A stretch of DNA of 64,000 bases from Porphyra umbilicalis (lineage: Eukaryota > Rhodophyta > Bangiophyceae > Bangiales > Bangiaceae), in contig KV918827.1 in NCBI GenBank assembly GCA_002049455.2, positions 62,001-126,000 on the forward strand, read 5' to 3'. The notes beneath the pieces were generated by a model. It worked only from the letters and a program-made list of their open reading frames with translations, did no database searches and was not told the origin of the DNA. The translations under genes and the position numbers were made by a program. Positions within the stretch are counted from its first letter, which is position 1. Each line of letters starts with the position of its first letter. Below, piece by piece: positions 1-10,012 of the stretch.

Positions 1-1297
1 ATGGATAAGAATCCTTCTTGGTGATGTTGTTTAACCGACGATAGTCGACACAGAACCGGGCTTTGCCGTTCTTCTTAGGTACAATTACCACGGGGCTTTC
101 CCAAGCACTATGGCTAGGGGCAATGACGTTGAGCTTCAACATCTTGTTGATCTGATCAGCGATGATCTGCCGTTTGAACGGCCCGGTGCGGTAGGGTTGG
201 GCCCGTATGGGCAGAGCGTCGGGAGGAGTGACGATGGCGTGCTCCGTAGCACGGATGACGCCAAGGGTTCCATCCCACATAGACGAATGCGTCTTCAGCA
301 TGTCTCGAATCTGCTTTTGCAGGTACTCGGGTGCCTCACTGAGGTCGAGGTCCTCGAGTGGGTCACGACTCGCGTCGTCCGATGAGTTATCGGTTCCACC
401 CTTTGGGGTGTTGTCATCCAAGACGGCGGAAAGCATCGGCCCTTGGTAGGGTTCTGCAAACCCCAAGGTAGAGTTCTTGCGAACAATGCCTTGGTCCTTG
501 CCGAAGTTGCATAACTTGACCAGGAATGGTTCGTCCGGTTTGACGATGGCGATGCCGCGGGCGACTGCCATGGACATGTGTCGGCACAACCGAATGTTCG
601 GTGTGATGGTAACCATACCAGGCGTGTCGCACGTGGCCATGATCCACTCCTCCTTGTGTCCGTTGACACGCACCTGTTTGCAGGCTCGAAACCGAGCGGG
701 TTTATCTTGCCAGTGGCGGTCCCACGCGCTGTCGTTAAGACAAGCTAAGATCGGCGTTGGCCGAGGTTGCTCTTCCGTGCATCGCACGTGCTCTTGCCAG
801 ACGATCTTGCGCAAGCGCGGCAGAATGCCCTCGATGTTTTGTTCAATGAACTCGGTGCCAAGAATGCACGGGACTGACAAGTTGTCGGCAACGAGGAATC
901 GGTCAAATAGACGCACACCTCCGGTGTCTACATACAGATGTATGGCATACTTCGTCACAAGAAGATTGTTGTTTGCATCTCGAATGCGCGGAAGCGTAGT
1001 CAACTCTTCGGCGTAAGCCGCCCAGTTCGAAGGGAGAACACTAGTTCGCACTATGTTCACCCCGGCGCCCGTGTCTAAGACAGGGCGGCAACTTCGCATT
1101 ACGCGCAGGCATGGGCCTAACGTGGCTGCGATCTCATAGTGCCGAAGGGCACGACGTAAGAGTCTTGTCACCGTACGCTTTCGCGTTCCGCCGGGCAACC
1201 CCAAGTCGGGCACCCGGCCTAGACGTTTTTCGAGTCGTCCGCGGCGTCCGCCGGATGCTCGACCTCGTCTTCCTCGACGTTGCCGTCGGCAAGGGCA
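1..1297 (-). CDS. pol: Ty3/Gypsy pol (protease + start of reverse transcriptase), partial
   Basis: This frame is open on the minus strand from just inside gag to the window edge, so the gene is cut off. Near its start it shows an aspartic-protease active site, Leu-Asp-Thr-Gly-Ala, at 1064-1078. At its open end it reads SAWESPVVIVPKKNGKARFC followed by VDYRRLN (about 1-110), the characteristic fingers segment of Gypsy reverse transcriptases. The order protease then RT directly after gag is normal for Ty3/Gypsy. There is no ATG of its own after the upstream TAA at 1298-1300. It overlaps the gag end by 79 nt in the -1 frame, so expression probably needs ribosomal frameshifting. RNase H and integrase would lie to the left, outside the window. 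Confidence 0.88.
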
Positions 1298-2865
1298 TTA
1301 ACGCCGATAGGCGGTTGCCGACGCTCGCGAGGGCGATAAGGCTCTGCACACTGTGCGGCGAAGTGCCCCGGCTTGTTGCAGTTGTAACAGATGTCAGCCC
1401 GATTGGCTTGAGGGACGGCGGCCCGAGGGGGCGGCGGGGTGCGAACCGGTGTGAACGGTAGTTCCGTCGTCGTCCGCTGGTCTTGTGTCGCGTAAGCGAC
1501 TTTGATCGCCGTTGGGTGGGTAATCTTGAGTTGCAAACGCAGCTTGTTGGTGCCGTCCCAGTACATCTGGGCGGTGGCGACCGTCTCGGACAGGGTTCGG
1601 TCGGGGAACTTGTCGTTCAGTACCCGGACGTGCGCTTGCACAAGGTCTGAAAGACCAGTGATGAAGACGTCCCTAACGTCTTGGATGTCGAACAAACCGT
1701 TCAGGAGGTCGCATTGCGTTTCCACGCGATGACCTAAGGCCGTGGGCGCCTCGTTGTCTTGTTGCTTCATCGTAATGATGTCTTGATAGGCGTTAGCCAT
1801 AGTTGCGTGTGTCGCGTACTTCGAAAGAAGCCAGTTGACGGCATCTCCGTTTGTACGGATGGCGTAACGCTTACGTCCAAGGGTGCTGTTAAGCGCGCCG
1901 GAGAAGGCCATCTTGGCGTTGCCGGCTAGTCGAAAGACCATAAGCGGAAGGGCTTGACCGTGCGTCAGCCCAGCCGCGTCGCATGCGCGGCGAAAGGTCG
2001 TCAGGAACGTGAAGATGCCCAAGGGCAGGGCTCCCGTGAATGGCTGTTGCCCATGGAACGCTCCGTCCAAACGTTTGTTGAGACGGTGCGACCGCTGTGC
2101 CTCTTTAGGCGTATACGTCAGTTGACGGCGGATCAGGAAGTACGTCCTGTAGTCCAGGAGTGTCTTGAAGCGGCTATTAGCCGGGCGGATCACCTTGATC
2201 CTATCGGCTTTTTCAAGTCGCTCCTTCCGTTTGGTGGGGGGCGTGGGGCGCTTGTGCGCGGCCGCGTCCGACTCGCTCGAGCTTTCTCTCGGCGAGGACC
2301 CACTTGGGGGCGACGGCGGGTGTGGGGGCCCGTGGCCATCGTCCGAAGAGGACGTGTCCGTCGCGTTGGGGTTGTCGTCGTCTGACGACGTCGGGCTTGA
2401 CCCAGAAGCGGAACCGTCGGAAGATGAGGAAAGCGCGGCGTTAGCCGGAGCGTCCTTGCGGACGGACTTGTCCTTAATCACCTTGCTCGTCTTCTTGACG
2501 TCCTTGGTCTTGTCGCCCGACTGGCGGCGAGACTTAGCCACACGGCGTTCCTCCTCATGGGAGTCGACCTTGCGCAGGGCCTCGACGTCGTCGACCAACT
2601 TGTCAGTGGCTCGCGCCAGAGACTCGTTAGTCTGTTCTTGGGCCGTTAGGCGTCGCTGAAGTGCTTCAACGGCCGCCTTCAGGCTCTCCACCACCTGCAT
2701 CTGCCCAGAGGCGGCTTGATCCGCAGGGATGGGAGGAGTTGGAGCACCGTCCGTTGGGGCGTCGGAGGCGGCAGGAGTGCCTTGTCCCCCGCCCGGCGGC
2801 CGGTAGCCAGATGACAACTTGCCGTCTCTGGCTCGCCGAGTGCCGCCGGTACCACCAGTAGACAT
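1219..2865 (-). CDS. gag: Ty3/Gypsy Gag polyprotein
   Basis: A 548-residue structural protein of a Ty3/Gypsy retrotransposon, starting at the ATG at 2865. The N-terminal third is low-complexity (Ser/Asp/Pro/Lys-rich, with a short predicted coiled segment around the QRRLTAQEQ stretch). The middle (about residues 230-440) is an alpha-helical capsid-like region. Near the C terminus there is one CCHC zinc knuckle, CYNCNKPGHFAAQC, which would bind genomic RNA. The protein should assemble cytoplasmic virus-like particles. It ends at TAG 1219-1221 and pol continues in the -1 frame. The ORF is intact, without internal stops, unlike most other element genes in this window, so this insertion may be younger. 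Confidence 0.9.
   Translation of the reverse strand: MSTGGTGGTRRARDGKLSSGYRPPGGGQGTPAASDAPTDGAPTPPIPADQAASGQMQVVESLKAAVEALQRRLTAQEQTNESLARATDKLVDDVEALRKVDSHEEERRVAKSRRQSGDKTKDVKKTSKVIKDKSVRKDAPANAALSSSSDGSASGSSPTSSDDDNPNATDTSSSDDGHGPPHPPSPPSGSSPRESSSESDAAAHKRPTPPTKRKERLEKADRIKVIRPANSRFKTLLDYRTYFLIRRQLTYTPKEAQRSHRLNKRLDGAFHGQQPFTGALPLGIFTFLTTFRRACDAAGLTHGQALPLMVFRLAGNAKMAFSGALNSTLGRKRYAIRTNGDAVNWLLSKYATHATMANAYQDIITMKQQDNEAPTALGHRVETQCDLLNGLFDIQDVRDVFITGLSDLVQAHVRVLNDKFPDRTLSETVATAQMYWDGTNKLRLQLKITHPTAIKVAYATQDQRTTTELPFTPVRTPPPPRAAVPQANRADICYNCNKPGHFAAQCAEPYRPRERRQPPIGVNALADGNVEEDEVEHPADAADDSKNV
1225..1231 (-). promoter_or_regulatory. candidate -1 ribosomal frameshift site between gag and pol
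   Basis: The minus strand reads G-AAA-AAC in the gag frame two codons before the gag TAG. It lies at the end of the 79-nt gag/pol overlap, where a -1 slip puts ribosomes in the protease frame. It resembles the A-AAA-AAC class of slippery heptamers, but the first base is G, so P-site re-pairing would be imperfect. No downstream pseudoknot was worked out. Confidence 0.5.
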
Positions 2866-3073
2866 ACTGGGACCTGAACAAAGTGTTCCGACTTGGCTTA
2901 CGCCCTGCGCGCCAACGTCGGAGATCTCAACCGTGATGCCCCCGGCACCACGCCCACAAGTCGATGGCTTACACCCCGCGCGCCAAGCGACCGTATCGAC
3001 ACCGTCACAATGCCACGAGGCAGCGAGAAAGTTCTCGGGGACACCGTGCCGCGAGGCACGATGAAGGCGAGGG

Positions 3074-3093
3074 TATCCCCTGCTGCTCCACCA
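3074..3093 (-). other. putative primer-binding site of the Gypsy element
   Basis: Upstream of gag the minus strand carries TGGTGGAGCAGCAGGGG, beginning with the TGG complementary to a tRNA 3' CCA. It lies two bases inside a possible LTR end (ACA). The tRNA was not identified, so the assignment rests on position and the TGG start. Confidence 0.4.
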
Positions 3094-3095
3094 AA

Positions 3096-3733
3096 TGTGG
3101 TATTAATAACGTTAGTTCAATTACCAGTGTACTGAGACCGACCGTAGCCAAGCAATAAAGCGAGTTCTATCGCCGTCGCGGCGAGGAAGAAGACCTTTTG
3201 TTGAAGGGCATCCAATGGGGAGCCGGGTGGTGCCCACGACGGCGACCCCGGACCCACGGTGGTTTAATACAAACAACGGCACTGGTCGATCGACCATCCG
3301 ATCAAGCGATCGTATTGAGTGCCGGCAGACAGATAAGACAGGCAAGCAAACAAGCAATAAAAAATAAACAATGCGGAAGTAACCCCCCAAAGGGCGTGCC
3401 ACAAGCCGAGTCACACACATCCGTGGATTCGGCCAGTCAAGGGGGCTACTCGTGGCTAATTGCCAATTGGTAGCAGAGATATGCTACAGTCCGTGCACCT
3501 GTCACCTCTTGGGTGGCTGCGACCCACTCGCTGCGGAGCCACAGTGTGGATAAAATTGGGGAGCACGAAAGTCACGAAAACTCGAGAGCAAAAGCCGTGA
3601 CGCAGCACTCCCACAAGCAACACCCCGACCAGGGGTGGTGCTCATAGAAACGCTGCGTCGTACCGGAGGCTGCGCCACCGCCTGCTAGCCGGTGCCGGCT
3701 ACTGCTCTTATACCCTCAAACGGTGTCTGCACA
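3096..3733 (-). repeat. putative 5' LTR of the Gypsy element (outer edge uncertain)
   Basis: The inner boundary is suggested by TGTGGTATTAAT at 3096, next to the putative PBS. A matching outer CACA occurs at 3730-3733, but the other LTR is outside the window so the outer end cannot be confirmed. A TATA-like AGGGTATAAGAG on the minus strand at 3705-3716 could be the U3 promoter, in which case the LTR may extend further right. Confidence 0.35.
3705..3716 (-). promoter_or_regulatory. TATA-like motif, possible LTR promoter
   Basis: The minus strand reads AGGGTATAAGAG, a good TATA box, about 840 bp upstream of the gag ATG and pointing toward it. This is assigned only from motif and position. Confidence 0.35.
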
Positions 3734-4189
3734 GGCCCCACCCCCCCGCTCGTGGGCGTCCCCAGAGAGGGGGAGGGGGCCTTCGACAGGCACCCAACTG
3801 GCTGACAACAGGGGGGCACGCGTCCACACCCCCCGGGTGCCAGCAACAAAGCAAAGGCCCAGCGCTACCGGGGCCCTCCGGCGCCCCTACGTAGGCGCCG
3901 GGTCAAACATCAAGACGACGACGGGTCCTCCCCAAGAGGGTCGGCCCGTCAAATCAGACAACAACCGCAACGTGGCGCCGCCCGGCCCACCACCGGCGGC
4001 GCGCATTCCAGCCAATCAGACGCCGCGCGCGGTCCCACGACACCGCCGCGGCCCGTCATTGGCCACCGCCAAGGGCCCCCATCACGCCGTGAGCGAGGTT
4101 GACGCCATGGCTGACAGTGGCACGAATCGTAGATTCACACACAGACACCCAGTCCCATTTGTGGCTGGCGCTCGCCCTTGCCCAACTAA

Positions 4190-5892
4190 CTAAAGGTGGA
4201 TCTCACGCATTAAAACCTCTGGCGGCGACGCATGTTCAAGCCCGCCAGAGATGGACATCATCGCACCCCAAGCCAAATGTTTCGCTACAGAAAGAACCAC
4301 TAACTCGCAAGCTTTCAGTCAATGCGCGCCGTTCCGATGTGTGGACTGTATTCTGGAGCTTTTTCGTGCGTGCAGGAAAAGTAGGGTGCCGGTTTCGCGG
4401 TACTTTTTGCGCTCTCGTTGTTGCCATGCTTCCATGATGGGCATGTGAGGCGTGCTCGACCAGGGAAAGTTGTAAGCATGTACATGACGAGCCTTACAGC
4501 CTATCAGAAGTCGAAACTGAGCATTGCGGAAACGCTGGCGGTCGGGACCGAAAGTGAAGCGCCGGCCCTTGGACTCGGCCATAGATTATGAAGCGGGGGC
4601 TACTGTTTGAATGCATGTTCTTTTTTTCGTCTCATGCAAGCCAGCCGGCTTGATCCGCTCTATCAGTTTGAGTGGACTGTATTTGTCAGCTGGATCCTTC
4701 TTGCAACGGCTATTGCTGAGCTGGAAACCGGACGCAGCGCTTCACCAGTGTCGCGCGACCCACGCGCATTCCGGCGCTTCTCGCACTCACAGCCCCTTTT
4801 TTTCGGAGTACCGCTGGAACTCCCATATCTGTCATCTGAGGGACTTTGGCTCCTGGAGGACCAGTTCCGACGCTCCCACATCATTTTCGGGACAGGTTTT
4901 AGTGCATGAGATATGGTGCTTTGCTGAGAAATGGAGCATGCATGTTTGCGAGTGCAAACGTTTGCCGAGGTGGACCGATGTCAGGATGTCCATTAGATCG
5001 TCTCTCACCTGGCTTCAGGGGACCGATAGCGTCCCAAGTGCAATTGCACCTGGCATCACCGGCGAAAGCCACAGCCACCAACTGGCACATCGTAAGACGT
5101 GGGACTGAGGGCTCATCATGCAGCCAATGACTGCTTATTATTCAATGTCAAGAACACTGCCCAAACCCTGTCAGAATACCGGTTCAATGAATGTGACCAC
5201 GCGCCCATTGGCTGCGTCCGGCGGCCTAGTTTCACAGTATTTGAGCCGGCTCTCCACTGTCCACAAGACAGAGACTGCGCACCTGTGCCATCTGGTGCCC
5301 CAGAAGAAACGCAGGTGGGCTGGATCCAGTCACTGCTGTACCCTTCATCGATGGTGATTGGTCAAAAGAATGTCAGTGACACGTCTCGATGTCAATAAAC
5401 AAAGGCGATCTACTGGTCACGGAGCTCACGTGTTCGGAGGGCCAATGAACAGCCCGAACGGAGAGAAAATAATTGCAAGAACTCCTCAAACGTCATGCAT
5501 GTTCGGAGGCCGATTCAGCCTCTGCGAGCAAACATGAGGGGCCGGTGAGGGGGGACGCTCCTGACGGCACCGCTGTGGCCGGTGGCTTAAGAAGTCTTGT
5601 CCTGATTAGGCTGTCAGCGTGCATGTTCTGGCATCGTTTCACAAAGACCGCCGCGGGTGTCAGCAGGTACTTGCCACCGGGTCACTCAGAGTGCAGTTTT
5701 CCAGCTCTTGTCAGCCGTTGTCGGCCTAAGGGCCCGGCGAATCTGGTCGGGATGCTTGACATATCGCACATCACCCGGAAATATCATGGGTCTCCCCACA
5801 GCACGGGTCAATGCTCGCAGTGGTCGGGTGTGCATGTTTGTTTGCGCAAACGTGCATGCTCCATTTCTCAGCAAAGCACCATATACCTTTAG
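4190..5892. mobile_element. MITE family 1, copy 1, interrupted by MITE family 2
   Basis: Terminal inverted repeats start CTAAAGGTGGATCTCACGCA on the left. They end on the right in a copy split by a second element: GTTTTAGTGCATGAG then ATAT at 4911-4914, resuming with ATATACCTTTAG at 5881-5892. Without the insert this copy is about 730 bp. A near-identical copy lies in inverted orientation at 25658-26403. No transposase is encoded; short ORFs inside are conserved between copies only because the DNA is. The family's transposase type is not clear from the TIR. Confidence 0.75.
4915..5880. mobile_element. MITE family 2, nested in MITE 1
   Basis: A 966-bp element with perfect 28-bp terminal inverted repeats beginning GGTGCTTTGCTGAGAAATGG, present directly at 4915 and inverted ending at 5880. 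It is flanked by ATAT on both sides (4911-4914, 5881-5884), the apparent target duplication. Removing it restores the right TIR of MITE 1. No coding capacity was recognised. Confidence 0.8.
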
Positions 5893-6640
5893 TTTAAAAA
5901 CTGGTTATTGGCTACCGAACACATCGGATGAACTTGTTCGGCCGCGCGAACCAATTGGGCAACCCTAGTGCTGGCGTCTTCTTGAACCCACCTGCTGTAC
6001 AGTGGGGGTTCCCCGAAGGCATCTGTAAACGCTTTAGGAGGAATCTGTAAACGCTGGCATGTGTAATGCATCTGGACCAGAGCGATCGTGAGCCATCGAA
6101 CACTGAAACGTGGATATTCTTGATTGGGCTGGCAGATGGGATCATCCAATCAAATGGCCTAGAGGGTGGCCATCAAACCGACTAGGGCCATCCATTCCAT
6201 GCAACGTGGCTGCCTGAGCGTCGAGAACACGAATGGATCCCTACTAGAAGCTTCGCTAACGAAAATAGCAGCATTTGAAACCCCCACTGGAGTTTTCCAG
6301 ACACGTCTCTGATGTGAGTCGATGAGACTGGCAGCATCGTCCGCCTTTGTGTTTTTTGCATCTAAATCCAATCGTTCCAGCCCGATGCGCATCAGTCCAA
6401 CGGCGAACGCTTTCGCTGCAGTCGTCGATGTGCAACGAATGTCCAATCCTGTCGACCGCGGAGATGAGGTCCTGACTCGAGGGGCCGATGCACGATTCAG
6501 TAAGTACCTCGTAATAGAGAGAAATTGTACGCACAGATGTGCCGACGGTGATGCGATTCCGGGCCTTACGGATGACCACGTTGCAATCACGGCGAGCCTT
6601 GGCAGCGCATTCTTCCGTGTAGTATCTCAAGAGAAACGGA
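5893..6640. other. no recognised gene
   Basis: Moderate-GC sequence with overlapping ORFs of about 110-140 codons on both strands (for example minus 6159-6590 and 6256-6645). None shows a recognised motif, and none is supported over its overlapping competitors. Confidence 0.3.
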
Positions 6641-6685
6641 CCCACGTTCTATTCTAGAGATTAAACATCTAGAATAGATCGTGGG
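6641..6685. other. long near-perfect hairpin
   Basis: Two 18-nt arms (6641-6658 and 6668-6685) pair at 17 of 18 positions around a 9-nt loop, with TCTAGA/TCTAGAATAG at the core. It lies about 300 bp upstream of the Ala-rich ORF. It could be the centre of a small foldback element or a structured RNA end; nothing else supports a specific role. Confidence 0.55.
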
Positions 6686-6955
6686 GGCTGTTTCCAGCGC
6701 CTGAGAGGCTGTAGAGTTGCAAACGATTTAGATCCAAATCCCCCTCCTGACGCCATTGCGATGGGGCCACTTTCCGCGCCTTGTGCTGCTCATGTTCAAT
6801 TTATCACCCGATTTGAAGCCATTGTAGCCTCCTCATTGCTCGGGGGGACCTCGCATTCACGCGATAAAACGGTCACACATGCCATGTGGCGGGGCGGGGG
6901 GCAGCAAACGGCGGCGCCTATACTGGGTGCCGGCTGCCGGTCTACCGCTGCCGGC

Positions 6956-8128
6956 ATGCCCATGAGCGACCGCGCCGCTGGCGCCGCCCCGCCGGCAGCC
7001 CAGGCGGCCGTCGTGGTGGCCGCGGCTGCGCGCGCCGCGGCCGAAGGGCACGGGGACGTGGCGCCGTCGGCGGCCGTGTCGACAGCCGAGCGGGCGGGGA
7101 GCGCGTCCGCCGCCGCCGCCGCCACCACCGCCGCTGCTGCCGCCGCCACCGCCGCCGCCGCCGCCAGCACGTCGGCGTCGGCCGACGCGGCGCTGCCGAC
7201 GCAGCGGTCGCCGGTGGCCAAGGTCGCGGCGGCGGCGCCCCTGGCGGTGGCCGGCGCCTCCCCGCTGCCCGGGCGGGCGGAGCGGACGCCGCCCGCCCCC
7301 CACGCGCTGCAGCCCCCCCCGCGCACGTCTGGGGAGCGCGCGCGGTCGGCGTTGCGGCAGCTGCTGCCGCCCGGGACGGACAAGCCCGGCAATGGCCGCC
7401 GCCGCACGTGGTCCGTGTCGCTGCCGCTCGGGCGCCTCAGCGGCTCTGCGGGCGCGGGCGACCGGGAGCGGGATCGGGGGCGCGGGCGGGAGCGGCAGCG
7501 GGACCGCGGCGGGGGCGGCGCTGAAGCCAAGGCCGCCCCCGCCGAGCGCGGCGGCTGGCGCGCGTCGCGCGAGTCGAGCCGCTCCGCGGCGTCCGACGCC
7601 AAGCGGGGCGCCTCGGCCAAGGGCGGCGGCGGGGAGCCCCCCGACGGGGCCGCCGACGCCAAGGCGGCGGCGGCCACGTCGCCGGCGGGGGCGGTCGCCG
7701 CCGCCGCGGGGCGGCCGCCGCCGCCCCCCCTCGTGACGCCGACGGGGGTGCACCCGCTGGCGCTCGTGGCCCGCCTCCCCGCCGACGCGGCGGCAGACGT
7801 GACGGTGCTGCGCCTCGACGCCGAGGCGGCGGCGCCCGGGGTGGGGCCGCCTGCGGCGGCGGCGGCCACCGCCGCGGCCGCCGCCGCTGCGGCCGCCGCC
7901 ACGGCCGCAACGCCGGCGCCGCCGTCGCGGCGGGGCTGGTTTGGCGGCGCCGCCGCCGCCACGACGGCGGCGGCGAGTGCGGCGACTGGCGGCGGGCGGG
8001 GAGCCAAGGCGTACGCTGCGTGTGCAGAGCTGCGGTCGGGGGTGGTGCTGCTCTACCGGTCGGACGTGCCGGGGGGGGGGGGAGCGCCCCCGAACCGGCC
8101 GTCTTTTTGGCGAGCGGCTCCATCGTGA
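6956..8128 (+). CDS. Ala/Gly-rich host-like protein, probably frameshifted at the 3' end
   Basis: An ORF of about 390 residues from the ATG at 6956 (an ATG at 6962 is equally possible). It has long poly-Ala stretches, an Arg/Asp/Gly-rich RERDRGRGRE segment and a more normal C-terminal part (HPLALVARLPADAAADVTVLRLD, then ELRSGVVLLYRSD given here as separate short motifs). The frame ends shortly after a run of 12 G at 8071-8082. In the neighbouring frame a protein-like continuation (PAVFLASGSIVTRS) follows at once, so the true product probably extends to about 8200 or beyond. No family was recognised. All reading frames are fairly open in this composition, so strand choice rests on the folded-looking C-terminal part. 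Confidence 0.45.
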   Translation: MPMSDRAAGAAPPAAQAAVVVAAAARAAAEGHGDVAPSAAVSTAERAGSASAAAAATTAAAAAATAAAAASTSASADAALPTQRSPVAKVAAAAPLAVAGASPLPGRAERTPPAPHALQPPPRTSGERARSALRQLLPPGTDKPGNGRRRTWSVSLPLGRLSGSAGAGDRERDRGRGRERQRDRGGGGAEAKAAPAERGGWRASRESSRSAASDAKRGASAKGGGGEPPDGAADAKAAAATSPAGAVAAAAGRPPPPPLVTPTGVHPLALVARLPADAAADVTVLRLDAEAAAPGVGPPAAAAATAAAAAAAAAATAATPAPPSRRGWFGGAAAATTAAASAATGGGRGAKAYAACAELRSGVVLLYRSDVPGGGGAPPNRPSFWRAAPS

Positions 8129-8433
8129 CCCGCTCCGCGGCGGGGGCGGGGGCGGGGGCGGGCGGCCGCTCCGGCCGCCGCTCATCGACGGTCGGCGGTC
8201 ACGGGGGTGGCGGTGGCGGCGGCGGCGGCGGCGGTGGGGGCGGTGGGGGGGGCGCCGCCGCCGGCGGGGCCGCCGGTGGGATGGTGCCGGCCGGCCTCGC
8301 GGCGGGCACCGCAGCCACGCCGCGCCAGCGGTTCTCACGCAATGCTCGCATGTGCGGAAAAGCACTATTGCTGGATATATATCGGTACAAAACAGCATGT
8401 TGGTGTGAGTTTCAGTCCATTCTGACTGTATAG

Positions 8434-9885
8434 GCGTGATCAGGGACGTCACTTTACCCAGAGGAAATGATGAAGTCAAGGGCCGCACGACTTTTGTTTT
8501 TGACACCCTACTGTCCCAAGACGTGTTGCCCTTGCCCGCTCGGCATGTCCATGGCATCCTCCGCGTTTTACCAGACGTCCGACCCAAAAAGAACACCACG
8601 TCACAATCAACCGAAGAGCTCAAGTAGGATGGAGGACAATCCCTGGTCACGTCGGTGTGCTCAGAATAGTACCACAAGGGCTCCTTCATGCTCATATGAC
8701 ACCCTACCTGCTGCCCTTCACGCGTGCCCCGCGACCGATGTGAGCTTGAAACGAAGTTGGTCTGAGTGAATCTTGTAGAAAACTCTAATCAGGTCCAGTG
8801 GTCAAAAGTTATCTATTCAACGTCGAGACGATGTGCAGCCTGAGTACAGCATGACACAACCGCAGCTCCTTGCATGCAACTACCATTGAGAGGCCTCAGA
8901 ACGCTTGACGCCTGACCGACACGGCTCCCAAGGCAGTGACCGTGCCACGAGACTTCAGTAACATACGTCCAGTGAAAGCTGTCATCTGAACAGTATCTGA
9001 TTGTCTGTTGATGGTCGCTTTTCGGCCGATTAGCTACAACCTCTGGCGCAGGATCTTCCCATGGGCCCCGTCAATCCGAGACGAGGGTCATTGCCCGCAC
9101 GCCGCCATGGTCTCACAGCTCCCCCCTCCCGATCCTCGTATACGAGCAAGTGATAGCTCATACGTTCGCACAATGGGGGAAGGACCTAGGTGGGGTACAC
9201 ACGTGAGTGGAAGAAGCATGAGGTCACCGTTGTCGTGCCCGCCGTTGCGGCGGTAGCCAGCCATGGGGGATGCATTTGGCCACCTGCTGTGTATTGCTCC
9301 GGTGGACCGGACCACCGCTGTGCGCGTGCCATCGAGAATAAACTAGGAGCGCATTGCTGGATTGTCCCGGATTGTACGTCAAAGCAGTGCCAACACTTGC
9401 CAGTCCAATGGATCACGTGCGTTTTTCTGGCACTGCCCCATCTTGTGGATACCGAATGTGCCTTCTGTTCCTGCCTATAGCGATTCCCATTGCTTTTTGT
9501 TGGAAACAGCACTGCGGCCGATCTCCCATACTGTACTCTGTTCTTTCTGACCAGCTGGAAACGGGAATTCTATCTTCGCGCGTCTCTTCTTGTCCAGCAG
9601 GACCTCCTTGGCAGATGACACGTCGGCAGCGGCCGGGTGGGCGGCCAGGCAGGAAAACACACAAAACGAGAAACACTTGTAGTGGCGACGGGCTGTCAGT
9701 GGGGAGAAGGGCAGGGACGGCCGCGGTAGCCGAGGAGTGGGGTGCGGTGCGGCACTGACACAGCACTGGTGGGGCGATGGTATCGGCCACGTCAGCTCCT
9801 CTGCACGTGTCAGGCCAGTGTGCGTCGAAATTGACGACCCGCCCAAAATGCCAATTTGCGCCCCCGAGCCCCCCTAGCACGCTGC
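8434..9885. other. no recognised gene
   Basis: Mixed-composition sequence with only short overlapping ORFs on both strands and no recognised domain, tRNA or terminal repeat. Confidence 0.3.
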
Positions 9886-10012
9886 TGAGCTCCCCCCGAC
9901 CCCCGACCAAACCCCCCCCAACCCGGCCTCCAACCCCCCCCCAACCCCCCCCCAGCACCCCCCCAGCACCCCCCTAATCCCTCGAATCCCCCCCCCCCCC
10001 CCAACACCTCCC
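9886..10012. repeat. C-rich imperfect tandem tract
   Basis: Runs of C of variable length separated by A, AA or G (CCCCCCCAA, CCCCCCAGCA types) over about 125 bp. The minus strand is G-rich and could form G-quadruplexes. ORFs reading through it are by-products of the composition. Confidence 0.8.

Noticed and set aside
6857-8695. Long minus-strand Arg/Gly/Pro-rich ORF
   Set aside because: It is an antisense shadow of the Ala-rich plus ORF; its composition is almost wholly Arg/Pro/Gly from GC-rich codons.
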